Shown: positions 47,700-62,721, numbered from the stretch's first letter. The stretch is 64,000 nt of DNA from Demequina sp. NBRC 110053 (GCF_002090095.1 NZ_BBRJ01000002.1:795265-859264), one strand, 5' to 3'. Translations and numbers: made by a program. The notes: generated from the sequence alone by a model not told the origin.

Positions 47700-49116
47700 C
47701 ACGACGAGCGCGGTCGCCACGCTCGTGATCCTGACCTTGGCCTACCTCGCTGTAGGGCTCGGCCTCTACCTCTGGTACGGATGGGCGCTGGCGCGTCTGT
47801 TCCGCAAGCTCGGTACGGATGGCTGGCGGGGCTGGGTTCCCATCGTGAACGAGATGACCATCTTCGAGCGGGGCGGCGTGCCGCCCTGGAACGTCGTGCT
47901 CTACTTCGTGCCGATCGTCAATCTCTATGCGCTGTACCTCAAGTTCGTCGCGGCGGGACGCATCAATGAGCGGTTCGGGCACGGCACGGGGATGTCGGTG
48001 CTCGCGGTGCTCGTCTCGCCGCTGTGGGCCACCATCGTGGGCGGGGCCAAGGTCGCCGACGCCGGTGTCGCGCAGACTCGCATGGCCGATGTCGCCGGGC
48101 ACCGCGAGGTGCAGGGCGGGCTGGGCGCTGCCGAGGCGGCGTCCGCTCCGCGGACGGACCAGCCTGGCCGCGTGGCTCAGCCGCCCGTGGCGGTCGCCGC
48201 GCCTGCGCAGATCGCTGCGAGCTCGGCGGGTCCCCTCTCCCCTCGCTCGGCGCCAGCGGCGCCGACGCCGCCCGCCCCCGCACCAGCATCGGCGCCGTCG
48301 GCGCCTCGCCCGACGCTGTCCCCGCCGCAGCCGCTCCCTCACTCCTCGCCGTTCCTCGCCCCGCGCGGCGGACCGGATCACGCCGCCGCGGCAGGCGTCC
48401 CGGCCAGCCCGATTGCCGTCGGCGCCGTCGCCGACAGCGCCCAGCCGGGCGTCGGGCAAGCATCAGAGCCGGCAGCGGAACCCACGCGCGCGGCAGCCGA
48501 TGACGAGCACGCGCCCGGCGGCCCACCCCCGATCGTCGTGCACAACCCGTGGGCGCGGCCGCCACAGGTGCGAGCCGAGCGGGCGTCCCCAGGGATCGCC
48601 GTGCCCTCGTGGCTCGAGGACGTCGAGCAGGCCGCAACGCCGGCTGCGAGCGATGACGGCGCGGCCGGGCCCCCCACTCCCCTTCCGGCGCCGCTGCCTG
48701 ACGCCGACCCCAACGCTGCTCACGCGGACGTCGATGACGACGAGGACTTCGGCGAGACCGTCGTGGTCGACCGACGCCCACGGGTGACATGGCTCTTGAC
48801 GGTGGACGGCGCTGGCGACCTTCCGCTCACCTCCGACCGCGTCATCCTGGGGCGGCGGCCCGCCCCGACCGAGCCTGGAACTCAGACGCTGGCCGTGCCA
48901 GACTCGACCAGGACGCTGTCGAAGGAGCACGCCAGGCTCGAACTGACGGACGGAGAGTGGTCGATCACCGACCTCGGGTCCACCAATGGAGTGATGCTCG
49001 TGGGGGACGATGGCGAGGAGACGTTGATCGAGGTCGGCGAAGCCGCCCTCGTGAAGGGACGCTTCGTGCTCGGAAAGGTCGGGATGACCATCGGCTACGC
49101 GACGGAGGACGCATGA
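47686..49116 (+). CDS. Membrane protein with C-terminal FHA domain (second FHA)
   Basis: A 476-residue protein. Three or four membrane helices lie in residues 10-120 (DUF5684-like, with WRGWVPIVNEMTIFERGG). An Ala/Pro-rich linker follows (150-345), then an acidic segment DDDEDFGETVVVDRR with Thr358, then an FHA domain (about 368-472; VILGRRPAP, LSKEHARLEL, LGSTNGVML). The acidic-Thr-just-before-FHA layout resembles GarA/Odhl, where kinase phosphorylation of that Thr lets the FHA domain fold back on it. ATG at 47686 has GGAAGGA upstream and overlaps the previous gene by 14 bp. Confidence 0.85.
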   Translation: MGPNDTTSAVATLVILTLAYLAVGLGLYLWYGWALARLFRKLGTDGWRGWVPIVNEMTIFERGGVPPWNVVLYFVPIVNLYALYLKFVAAGRINERFGHGTGMSVLAVLVSPLWATIVGGAKVADAGVAQTRMADVAGHREVQGGLGAAEAASAPRTDQPGRVAQPPVAVAAPAQIAASSAGPLSPRSAPAAPTPPAPAPASAPSAPRPTLSPPQPLPHSSPFLAPRGGPDHAAAAGVPASPIAVGAVADSAQPGVGQASEPAAEPTRAAADDEHAPGGPPPIVVHNPWARPPQVRAERASPGIAVPSWLEDVEQAATPAASDDGAAGPPTPLPAPLPDADPNAAHADVDDDEDFGETVVVDRRPRVTWLLTVDGAGDLPLTSDRVILGRRPAPTEPGTQTLAVPDSTRTLSKEHARLELTDGEWSITDLGSTNGVMLVGDDGEETLIEVGEAALVKGRFVLGKVGMTIGYATEDA

Positions 49117-49940
49117 CGACCGTGTCGCTCGCGGGGCTCACGCTGAGCGTGGCCGCCGTCACGGACCCGGGCCTGCGCCGGCCCGCCAACGAGGACTCCA
49201 TGCTCGCCGTCGGACCCGCGTTCGTGGTCGCGGACGGCATGGGCGGGTACGAGTGCGGCGACCTCGCCAGCGCGGCCGTGGTGAGCGCCTTCGCCGACCG
49301 CCTCCAGGGAGCCGAGTACGGCTCCTTCGCGGACGTGCACGCGGCGCTCCTGGACGCCGATGATCGCGTCGAGGTCGTCGCGCGCTCGACACGCACGGGG
49401 GCGGGCTCGACCGCGACGGGCGCGGTGCTGATCGAGCACGCCGGAAGGCCGCACTGGCTCGTCTTCAACGTCGGCGATTCGCGCGTGTATCGCCACCTGG
49501 GCAGCGACCTCGAACAGCTCACTCACGACCACTCGCTCGGGCGCGAGCTCGTCGAGTCTGGCCAGCTGCGCGCCGAGGATCTCGCCACCTACCCGGACAG
49601 GAACGTGATCACCAGGGCCATCGGCGCCGCCGACTCCCTCGCCGACAGCTGGCTGGTCCCCGTCGTCACCGGCGAGCGCCTGCTGCTGTGCTCCGACGGC
49701 CTGCACGGCGAGCTCGCCGACGAGGACATCCGCGCCGTGCTGACCATGAGCGGACACCCCGAGTCCGCGGCCAGGGTGCTGGTCGAGCGGGCGAAGGAGC
49801 ACGGGGGTCGCGACAACATCACGGTGATCGTGATCGACGTGGTCGCGGGCGGCGCCTCGGTGCTCGCCGACGGCACCACCGAGGCCCACGAGGTGGTCAT
49901 CCACGAGTTCGACGACGACACGCTCACGGTGTCGCAGTGA
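49113..49940 (+). CDS. PP2C-type Ser/Thr protein phosphatase
   Basis: Metal-dependent phosphatase of 275 residues that probably opposes the cluster kinase. Motifs are RRPANEDS (Glu27, Asp28), VVADGMGGYECGD (Asp41), NVGDSRVYR, LLLCSDGLHGELADEDI and the C-terminal GGRDNITVIVIDV, giving all the metal ligands. No membrane helix is seen, so it is soluble. ATG overlaps the FHA gene stop (ATGA), and its own stop overlaps the next start (GTGA), so translation is coupled. Confidence 0.94.
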   Translation: MTTVSLAGLTLSVAAVTDPGLRRPANEDSMLAVGPAFVVADGMGGYECGDLASAAVVSAFADRLQGAEYGSFADVHAALLDADDRVEVVARSTRTGAGSTATGAVLIEHAGRPHWLVFNVGDSRVYRHLGSDLEQLTHDHSLGRELVESGQLRAEDLATYPDRNVITRAIGAADSLADSWLVPVVTGERLLLCSDGLHGELADEDIRAVLTMSGHPESAARVLVERAKEHGGRDNITVIVIDVVAGGASVLADGTTEAHEVVIHEFDDDTLTVSQ

Positions 49941-50566
49941 CGTCGACGCCTGACGAGAGCGACGAGGATCGCACGCGCGTGGTCGACCGTTCCGCCCCTG
50001 CGGCTGACGACGAGGACCGCACGCGCGTGGTGGACCGCCCCGGCCCTGCGGCTGAGGATGAGGACCGCACCCGCGTGGTGGACCGTCCCGGCCCTGCGGC
50101 TGAGGATGAGGACCGCACCCGCGTGGTGGACCGCCCCGGCCCTGCGGCTGACGACGAGGACCGCACGCGCGTGGTGGACCGTCCCGATGGCCCGGACCAC
50201 ACGCGCGTGGTCGAGCGGCGAGCCCCCGCTGACGATCATCGTCGAGAGCCCCTCACGCTGCCCGCGTCCGGCAGTCGTCGCCGCGGCATCGCGATGCCGC
50301 CCAACATGGGCGGCGGCACTCCGCGCGCCGAGGCGGCCGTGGGTCCCGGAGCGGTCCACGCCTACACTCCGAGACCGCTGCCCGACGCGCCGGAGGCCGC
50401 AGCCAGCGTGACGGACGGGCCCGAGGCGACCCGCGCATCGGCCTCGGACCTGCCCTCGGTGAGGCGGCGGGGGCGCCGCACCGCGCGCGTGGCCGTGGCG
50501 ACATTCGTCGTCACCTGCGTGCTCGCGGTGGTGGGCGCCATCGTCCTCGCCGTGCTCTGGTTGTAG
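49937..50566 (+). CDS. Tail-anchored protein with tandem Thr-containing repeats (DEDRTRVVDR)
   Basis: A 209-residue protein of no known family. Residues 9-82 hold five 16-residue repeats of DEDRTRVVDR(S/P)(G/A)PAA(D/E), and a sixth partial copy reads DHTRVVERR. Each repeat puts a Thr (13, 29, 45, 61, 77, 89) after acidic residues with Val at +3. A basic, Pro-rich middle leads to one C-terminal membrane helix (about 183-209), so the repeats face the cytoplasm. Given the kinase, phosphatase and two FHA readers upstream, an array of phospho-Thr docking sites is a reasonable inference. GTG overlaps the PP2C stop (GTGA). Last gene of the cluster. Confidence 0.8.
   Translation: MTSTPDESDEDRTRVVDRSAPAADDEDRTRVVDRPGPAAEDEDRTRVVDRPGPAAEDEDRTRVVDRPGPAADDEDRTRVVDRPDGPDHTRVVERRAPADDHRREPLTLPASGSRRRGIAMPPNMGGGTPRAEAAVGPGAVHAYTPRPLPDAPEAAASVTDGPEATRASASDLPSVRRRGRRTARVAVATFVVTCVLAVVGAIVLAVLWL
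49961..50200 (+). repeat. Five 48-bp tandem repeats encoding DEDRTRVVDR units
   Basis: Units begin at 49961, 50009, 50057, 50105 and 50153. They are nearly identical at DNA level, indicating recent duplication and possible copy-number variation between strains. Confidence 0.9.
50430..50443 (+). repeat. Copy of dispersed 14-bp motif CCCGCGCATCGGCC
   Basis: Exact copy inside the repeat-protein gene, encoding TRASA in the linker; a one-mismatch copy follows at 50584-50597 just after the stop. Confidence 0.6.
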
Positions 50567-50624
50567 CGCGGGCACGGACGCGCTCCGCGCATCGGCCGCG
50601 TCACTCCAGCGCATGGATGCACGA

Positions 50625-50656
50625 AGGCCCGGCCCCGCCTGAGCGGGACCGGGCCT
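50625..50656. terminator. Bidirectional terminator between the signalling cluster and rpoC
   Basis: A 14-bp stem (one C/A mismatch) with loop CTGA: AGGCCCGG-C-CCCGC against GCGGG-A-CCGGGCCT. It lies between the convergent repeat-protein gene and rpoC. It shares GAAGGCCCGGCCCC with the rplA terminator. Confidence 0.75.
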
Positions 50657-50671
50657 CGATGCGTGTCGCTG

Positions 50672-54547
<3,876 letters not shown>

Positions 54548-54565
54548 TCGTTCGAATCCCTCTTC

Positions 54566-58045
<3,480 letters not shown>

Positions 58046-58207
58046 GGGCGGGTCCTTCCCTTTTGATAGCGTGCGTGACGCGCGTCTCAGACCACGGCTC
58101 CACCGGATCCCGGGGCGAAGCCACTCTCAGAGCGGACGCACGCCAGGTAGGCATATGAGGGCAGGGCATAGACAGCGCAACTACCTACAGTAGTCGCTGG
58201 GCGCGCG

Positions 58208-58236
58208 ATTGTCCACCGGTGCCGCGGTGCCGTCAA
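58208..58236 (-). promoter_or_regulatory. Promoter of rpoBC
   Basis: TTGACG (58236-58231), 17-bp spacer, GACAAT (58213-58208) on the minus strand. It lies below the rplL terminator, so rpoBC is likely to be transcribed apart from rplJL. Confidence 0.7.
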
Positions 58237-58444
58237 GGACTCCGCGCCGGCCTGTCGCCGTATCGTGACCAAACCCGCGCATCGTCCCTGACCAGCGCCC
58301 GATGCCGCGGGGGCACGCCAAGAGTACCGCGCCCCGGCCCGTCCGCACAGCGCCTGGCACGGCGCTGTGAAGAACCGGCGCGTCAGCCCTGCACCCGCAT
58401 CGGCGGCCGTCCTCGACGCCCGCGCTCGAACCGCAGAGAAGCAG

Positions 58445-58481
58445 AACGCCGAGCCGCCCCAGGAAGGGGCGACCCGGCGTT
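58445..58481 (-). terminator. Hairpin terminator after rplL
   Basis: AACGCCG...GCCCC... pairs with GGGGCG...CGGCGTT (14 pairs, two mismatches, loop AGGAA), 20 bp after the rplL stop, followed on the minus strand by TGCTTCTC. Confidence 0.65.
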
Positions 58482-58500
58482 CGAGCCGAGAGCGGCGAGA

Positions 58501-58890
58501 CTACTTGAGCTCGACCGTGGCGCCGGCAGCCTCGAGCTGCTCCTTGGCCTTCTCGGCGTCCTCCTTCTTGGCGCCCTCGAGGACGACCTTGGGGGCCTCG
58601 TCGACCAGAGCCTTGGCCTCGCCGAGGCCGAGCGACGTGAGCGCGCGCACCTCCTTGATGACCTGGATCTTCTTGTCGCCGACGGCGGCGAGGACGACGT
58701 CGAACTCGTCCTTCTCCTCGACCTCGGCGGCGGCCTCGCCACCACCAGCGGCGGCAGGCGCAGCGGCGGCGACCGGGGCGGCAGCGGTGACCTCGAAGGT
58801 CTCCTCGAATGCCTTGACGAACTCGGAGAGCTCGATGAGCGAGAGCTCCTTGAACTGCTCGATGAGCTCCTCGGTGGAGAGCTTAGCCAT
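58501..58890 (-). CDS. rplL: 50S ribosomal protein L7/L12
   Basis: Stalk protein that recruits translation GTPases. The 129 residues have the dimerisation N-terminus ([27 protein letters not shown]), an Ala/Gly hinge, and the C-domain with [25 protein letters not shown] and [16 protein letters not shown]. Confidence 0.97.
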   Translation of the reverse strand: MAKLSTEELIEQFKELSLIELSEFVKAFEETFEVTAAAPVAAAAPAAAGGGEAAAEVEEKDEFDVVLAAVGDKKIQVIKEVRALTSLGLGEAKALVDEAPKVVLEGAKKEDAEKAKEQLEAAGATVELK

Positions 58891-58951
58891 GATGTTCTTC
58901 CTTATCTTTCAGCTGCGTGGACAGCAGGTTCTTGCGATGGGGGTCGCGGCC

Positions 58952-59473
58952 TCAGGCCGCTTCTTCCTGCTTGGCACGCAGGGCGTCGACAGCACGCGCC
59001 GCCTGGGCGAGCGGTGCCTGGAACAGGTATGCAGCACCGAACAGCGACGCCTTCATGGCGCCGGCTGCCTTGGCGAGCAGGACCTCACGGGACTCGAGGT
59101 CTGCGAGCTTGTTGATCTCCTCAGCGGAGAGCACGTTGCCCTCGAGAACGCCGCCCTTGATGACGAGCTTGTCGTTCTCCTTGGCAAAGCCCTTCAGACC
59201 CTTTGCAGCCTCCACCGGGTCGCCGGTGACGAATGCAATGGCCGTGGGGCCGACGAAGAGGTCGTCAAGACCCTCGACACCGGCCTCCTTGGCCGCGAGC
59301 GCCGTCAGAGTGTTCTTCGCGACCACGTAGGTCGCGGCGCCGCGGAGCTTGCCGCGCAGCTCAGCGAGCTGCGGAACCGACAGGCCGCGGTACTCGGTGA
59401 TCACCACAGCCGTGGAGTCACGGAACGCGTCCGTCAGCTCCTGGACTGCAGCCACCTTGTCTGGCGTCGCCAT
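58952..59473 (-). CDS. rplJ: 50S ribosomal protein L10
   Basis: Stalk base that binds 23S rRNA and L7/L12 dimers, and a repressor of its own leader mRNA in many bacteria. The 173-residue product starts [20 protein letters not shown]. It contains [20 protein letters not shown] and [19 protein letters not shown] at 59473 has GGAAGGA upstream; the frame reads further upstream through the leader but without L10 sequence. Confidence 0.97.
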   Translation of the reverse strand: MATPDKVAAVQELTDAFRDSTAVVITEYRGLSVPQLAELRGKLRGAATYVVAKNTLTALAAKEAGVEGLDDLFVGPTAIAFVTGDPVEAAKGLKGFAKENDKLVIKGGVLEGNVLSAEEINKLADLESREVLLAKAAGAMKASLFGAAYLFQAPLAQAARAVDALRAKQEEAA

Positions 59474-59540
59474 AGTTGTCCTTCCTTCAGGTGACCGTCG
59501 GCGCCTCCTCGCGGAGACGGCCCACCCCGGACAACAGAAA

Positions 59541-59560
59541 AGCCCCGCGCAGGCGGGGCT
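59541..59560 (-). promoter_or_regulatory. Intrinsic-terminator-like attenuator in the rplJ leader
   Basis: AGCCCCGC and GCGGGGCT form a perfect 8-bp stem with a 4-nt loop, followed on the minus strand by TTTCTGTTGT. It lies about 70 nt before the rplJ ATG inside the transcribed leader, so it probably attenuates rplJL transcription, perhaps under L10 control. Confidence 0.65.
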
Positions 59561-59677
59561 GGGCAGGACGCGTTGATGCGCGATCCTTCTCAGTTCACCT
59601 GCGCTGGCCTCCGCTGCTGCGGGACTTCGGACTGGTTCGCATGGCGAACCGGACGACCGGCGGTCTTGGGCCTGGAC

Positions 59678-59707
59678 AGGATACGCGACCAAGGCGCCGT
59701 TGAGCAA
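59678..59707 (-). promoter_or_regulatory. Promoter of rplJ-rplL
   Basis: TTGCTC (59707-59702), 18-bp spacer, TATCCT (59683-59678) on the minus strand, giving a leader of about 200 nt. Confidence 0.6.
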
Positions 59708-59710
59708 ACC

Positions 59711-59724
59711 GGCCGATGCGCGGG
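59711..59724 (-). repeat. Copy of dispersed 14-bp motif CCCGCGCATCGGCC (minus orientation)
   Basis: Exact copy directly upstream of the -35 of the rplJ promoter; the only exact copy found on the minus strand. Confidence 0.6.
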
Positions 59725-59746
59725 CTGGCCGCCGCGCCTGAGCGGC

Positions 59747-60547
59747 TCAGTAGCGAGCCGGCCGCAGGAAGCGCACCGCCCCACCCACCCCGATGGTCCT
59801 CAGGTGGCGCAGCGCGAACGCCGGCTTGAGCAGCCACACCCAGCCGCCGACGGCGCGGCTGAGCGCCGCCGACCTCGCATCGATGTCCGCTCCCGTCCCC
59901 CACCGCGAACCCGAACTCTCCGTGGGATGCATCGCCACCGTCGCCGGGACCGCATCGGCCCGCAGGCCGGCCCTCAGCAGGTCGGCGATGAAGATGTACT
60001 CGTCGCCCAGGTACAGGGCGGCGCCGGCGCCGAAGCGCTCGTCGAACCAGACGCCTGCGGCGCGCGTCTGCTCGACGTCCGCGATCATCTCGTAGGTGGC
60101 GGCCTTGCCGCTGTTGCGCAGCGTGAGGCGGGCGACGTCGTCGGGATAGGACTTGCGGAGCGTCCCCGACTCGTCCACGGCCCGGCCCAGAGCGAGGGAC
60201 GCGCCCGACGAGCGCAGGTGGCCCAGCGCCGCGGCCACGCCCTCGAGGTCGACGGTGACGTCGTCGTCGCAGAACAGCAGATACCGCCGGGTCGCACGGC
60301 GAATCGCCTCGTTGCGGCTCTTGGCCACGCCGCGAGAGCGCAGCACCACCACCGTCGCGCCGCCCTCCTGGAGCCGCGCGATCTCGCGCGCCGCATCCTC
60401 GCTGACTGGCGCGTCATCCTCGCTCCCCGTCTGCGCGACCACCACCTGCTCGGCGCCGCCCAGCGCATCGGCGGTCGGAATGGCAGCCAGCCGGTCCACG
60501 AGGCTCGAATAGCCGATGGTCAGGTCGCTGAGGTCCGGCGCAGTCAT
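59747..60547 (-). CDS. Family 2-like glycosyltransferase
   Basis: A 266-residue GT-A fold protein. VVVLRSRGVAKSRNEAI and the metal-binding LLFCDDDVTVDLEG (DxD-type) mark the nucleotide-sugar site. Downstream GRAVDESGTLR and the acceptor region FGAGAALYLGDEYIFIADLLRAG follow the usual layout. No membrane helix is seen. ATG at 60547 is preferred over an upstream in-frame start. It lies 34 bp after the two-domain glycan gene, so the two form a small operon lodged between rplA and rplJ. The sugar and acceptor are unknown; envelope glycan synthesis is inferred. Confidence 0.8.
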   Translation of the reverse strand: MTAPDLSDLTIGYSSLVDRLAAIPTADALGGAEQVVVAQTGSEDDAPVSEDAAREIARLQEGGATVVVLRSRGVAKSRNEAIRRATRRYLLFCDDDVTVDLEGVAAALGHLRSSGASLALGRAVDESGTLRKSYPDDVARLTLRNSGKAATYEMIADVEQTRAAGVWFDERFGAGAALYLGDEYIFIADLLRAGLRADAVPATVAMHPTESSGSRWGTGADIDARSAALSRAVGGWVWLLKPAFALRHLRTIGVGGAVRFLRPARY

Positions 60548-60581
60548 GATGGGTCCATCATCCCCCACCGTGGCCGCGCGA

Positions 60582-62387
60582 CTACGCCACGAGGCGCCCC
60601 TCCACCGTCGCGACCGCGTCGCGGATAGCGCCTTCGACGTCGTCGAGGACGTCTTCGCCCAGCCGCACGTCGAGCGTGAGCGGGTCGAGGTCGATGCGGG
60701 ACAGGTCGGTCCCCACCACCGTCGGCTCCCTCAGGCCGTGGATCCCGACGCCGAGCGCATAGTCCTCATACTTGACGCCGCTGCCATGCACGGCGTCCTC
60801 GAAGCCCTCGAAGGTCACCAGGGCGCACGGGATCCCATAGCTGTGGCACGCGATCATCACGTGCATGGCGCTCGTCACCACCCGGTCGTAGCCCATCAGC
60901 TGCGCGAGCAGCTCCTCGATGCGGTGCGGGTGGCCGGCGAGGACGCTGAGCTCGTCCATGTCCTCGGCGAGCGCGAGCGGGGCGCGGACGTGCGCGTGGT
61001 GACGCACCACCGCGGTGCGCCCGTTGGTCTGCGCTCGCTCCAGGCTCACCACTCGGCGCACGAGGACGCCGGGGTCCCCGAAGCGCTCGACGTCCGGCCC
61101 TCCGGAGCTGCGGAGCGCCTGGGCGGTGAGCGGACCGCGCACCGACACCCACGTCGCGCGGGCCGCCAGCTCGACGTCGAGCGAGGAGACTCCCGTCCCG
61201 ACCACCGTCGAGGTCCGCTCGACGAACCTGCCGATCGACCCCAGGCCCACGAGGTGCGCCCTGGCCTTCTTCGCGGTCGGCTGCTGGAGCGCGATCGGGC
61301 GACCGGAGACGTGGCCCACGATCATGGGACTGAGCCAGTCGCCGAAGTTGCCCGGGAAAGGCCGCGGCCACCACGCGAGAGGCAGCGGGGCGCCGACGCC
61401 TCGCGTGCGGTGGTGGAGGATGGCGTCGGCCGCGTCGAGCGCGGCGTGCTCCGCGTCGGTGAGCACCGCAGCGGCCACGAGGGCGGCCCGTTGGGCCGCG
61501 AACGCCCCGACGTCACCGCTCTGTGCGCGTGCGAGGAGCGATGTCACGATCGCCTGCCGTGCGGGAGACGAGAATCGCAGGTCATCCGACTGGCCGCCGA
61601 GGCCTCCGCCGGTCAGGACGGCCGTCACCCCCATCGAGTCCGCGACACGGCGCAAGGAGCGCTGCGCTCCCGCTGGCACGGTCCGCTCGAGGCGCTTGGC
61701 TGCCGCGAGGCCGGCTCGCCTGGCGTGCGCCAGAGGCGACTGTCGCCCCGACTCGGCGGCGCGCTCGTGCTGCGCGACCCTGCCCTTGAACTCCGCCACG
61801 TTCCCCGACGAGCCGAAGACGAAGAAGGCGCCGCCCGGGGTGGCGCCGTGGACGGCTCGCGACACCACGGCGATCGAGGGGATCACCTGAAAGGACAGCC
61901 GGTGCGCGTTCGCTCGCCAGGCCTCCTCGAAGAAGTAGTCATCCGTGGCCTTGAGCGTGGACGACCGCTCGAGCGCCGCCGCGTCCGCGATGAACCTGCG
62001 ACCGGCGGCCGACGCCGAGATGCCGAAGAAGCACGGCTCCCAGAACCGCGTCCTCCGGTCATAGCCGATCGTCATCGGACTGCCGAAGCCGCGCTGGAAT
62101 CCCACCAGGTCGGCGGAGAAGTGACGCACCGAGTCCGGAAGCGACACGAGGTCGCAGTCGACGTCGAGCCAGAACACGCGCCGCCCCGGATTGGCTTCGC
62201 AGACCTCCCACAGGAACGCGACCTTCTGGCGGCACACGTCTGCCCAGTCCTGATCAGCCCCCTTGTCGACCTCGCGAATCACGTGCTCGAGGCCCAGCGC
62301 GTCGAGCGAGCGCCGCAGGCGATCGCCGTGCGCCCGGTAGTAGTCGTCGGGGGTGTGGAACGAGCACACGATGGGCGCCTCGGACAC
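60582..62387 (-). CDS. Two-domain protein: glycosyltransferase-like N-terminus plus polysaccharide pyruvyltransferase-like C-terminus
   Basis: A 601-residue cytoplasmic protein. The N-terminal ~240 residues resemble a GT-A nucleotide-sugar transferase (RRVFWLDVDCDLVSLPD, with a DxD-type DVDCD). The C-terminal part from about 330 has pyruvyltransferase features: GNFGDWLSPMIVGHVSG, SVRGPLTAQALRSSG, FGDPGVLVRR, VVTSAMHVMIACHSYGIP. That enzyme class adds pyruvate ketals from PEP to cell-wall or exopolysaccharide sugars. The start is GTG at 62387, five bases after GGAGGAGG, a near-ideal ribosome-binding site. It is probably co-transcribed with the glycosyltransferase gene below it. Confidence 0.78.
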   Translation of the reverse strand: MSEAPIVCSFHTPDDYYRAHGDRLRRSLDALGLEHVIREVDKGADQDWADVCRQKVAFLWEVCEANPGRRVFWLDVDCDLVSLPDSVRHFSADLVGFQRGFGSPMTIGYDRRTRFWEPCFFGISASAAGRRFIADAAALERSSTLKATDDYFFEEAWRANAHRLSFQVIPSIAVVSRAVHGATPGGAFFVFGSSGNVAEFKGRVAQHERAAESGRQSPLAHARRAGLAAAKRLERTVPAGAQRSLRRVADSMGVTAVLTGGGLGGQSDDLRFSSPARQAIVTSLLARAQSGDVGAFAAQRAALVAAAVLTDAEHAALDAADAILHHRTRGVGAPLPLAWWPRPFPGNFGDWLSPMIVGHVSGRPIALQQPTAKKARAHLVGLGSIGRFVERTSTVVGTGVSSLDVELAARATWVSVRGPLTAQALRSSGGPDVERFGDPGVLVRRVVSLERAQTNGRTAVVRHHAHVRAPLALAEDMDELSVLAGHPHRIEELLAQLMGYDRVVTSAMHVMIACHSYGIPCALVTFEGFEDAVHGSGVKYEDYALGVGIHGLREPTVVGTDLSRIDLDPLTLDVRLGEDVLDDVEGAIRDAVATVEGRLVA

Positions 62388-62442
62388 GCCTGCCTCCTCC
62401 TGGGGTCGCCTACGCGCCCGTCTCACCGCAGGCTAGGGATCT

Positions 62443-62479
62443 CAGGTGACCGAAACCTGTCCAGACGATGAAGGTCTGG
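62443..62479. repeat. Two back-to-back inverted repeats with 7-nt loops
   Basis: CAGGT-N7-ACCTG (62443-62459) is followed after one base by CCAGAC-N7-GTCTGG (62461-62479), just upstream of the two-domain glycan gene. This could be an operator or leader structure. Confidence 0.45.
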
Positions 62480-62483
62480 CGAC

Positions 62484-62528
62484 GAGCGCATCGGCACCGA
62501 ACGCATCGGCACTGAACGCATCGGGAGT
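62484..62528 (+). repeat. Three tandem 15-bp repeats, unit GARCGCATCGGCACY
   Basis: Units at 62484, 62499 and 62514 differ by only a few bases. Each contains CGCATCGG, the core of the dispersed 14-bp motif. Confidence 0.65.
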
Positions 62529-62584
62529 AGGCCGGACGGGCTGAAGCAGTGAGCGGCGCCGATGCGGTGCCCGGGCATGCAGAA

Positions 62585-62611
62585 GGCCCGGCCCCCTGCG
62601 GGGACCGGGCC
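62585..62611 (-). terminator. Hairpin terminator of rplK-rplA
   Basis: GGCCCGG-C-CCCC pairs with GGGG-A-CCGGGCC around loop TGC, 110 bp after the rplA stop, followed on the minus strand by TTCTGC. It has the same stem sequence and C/A mismatch as the rpoC terminator. Confidence 0.7.
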
Positions 62612-62721
62612 AGGCGCGGCATCGCCTGCCGGGTTACGGCACGGAACGCCACGCGTGCTCTCGGACGCTCGGTCCCGGGGTCGCCGGGCCTCGCGCGAGC
62701 GCGTCTGCTGAGGCTTGCGCC

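Larger units (their letters stand above)
58046..58500. other. rplL-rpoB intergenic region
   Basis: A 455-bp gap with no gene. It holds the rplL terminator (58445-58481), a promoter (58208-58236), an rpoB leader of about 155 nt, and a one-mismatch copy of the 14-bp motif (58274-58287). Confidence 0.7.
62388..62721. other. rplA downstream region with repeats
   Basis: This 334-bp gap contains the rplA terminator (62585-62611), three 15-bp tandem repeats (62484-62528) and two adjacent small hairpins (62443-62479). No gene is seen, and no confident promoter for the glycan genes. Confidence 0.6.

Noticed and set aside
44736-47720. A 994-codon minus-strand open frame opposite the DUF58 and transglutaminase-fold genes
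   Set aside because: Composition is Arg/Gly/His-rich without domains; the plus-strand genes have clear family motifs and coupled starts.
49961-50200. 48-bp tandem repeats considered as a CRISPR-like array
   Set aside because: The units are contiguous, in frame and coding, with no spacers and no cas genes nearby.
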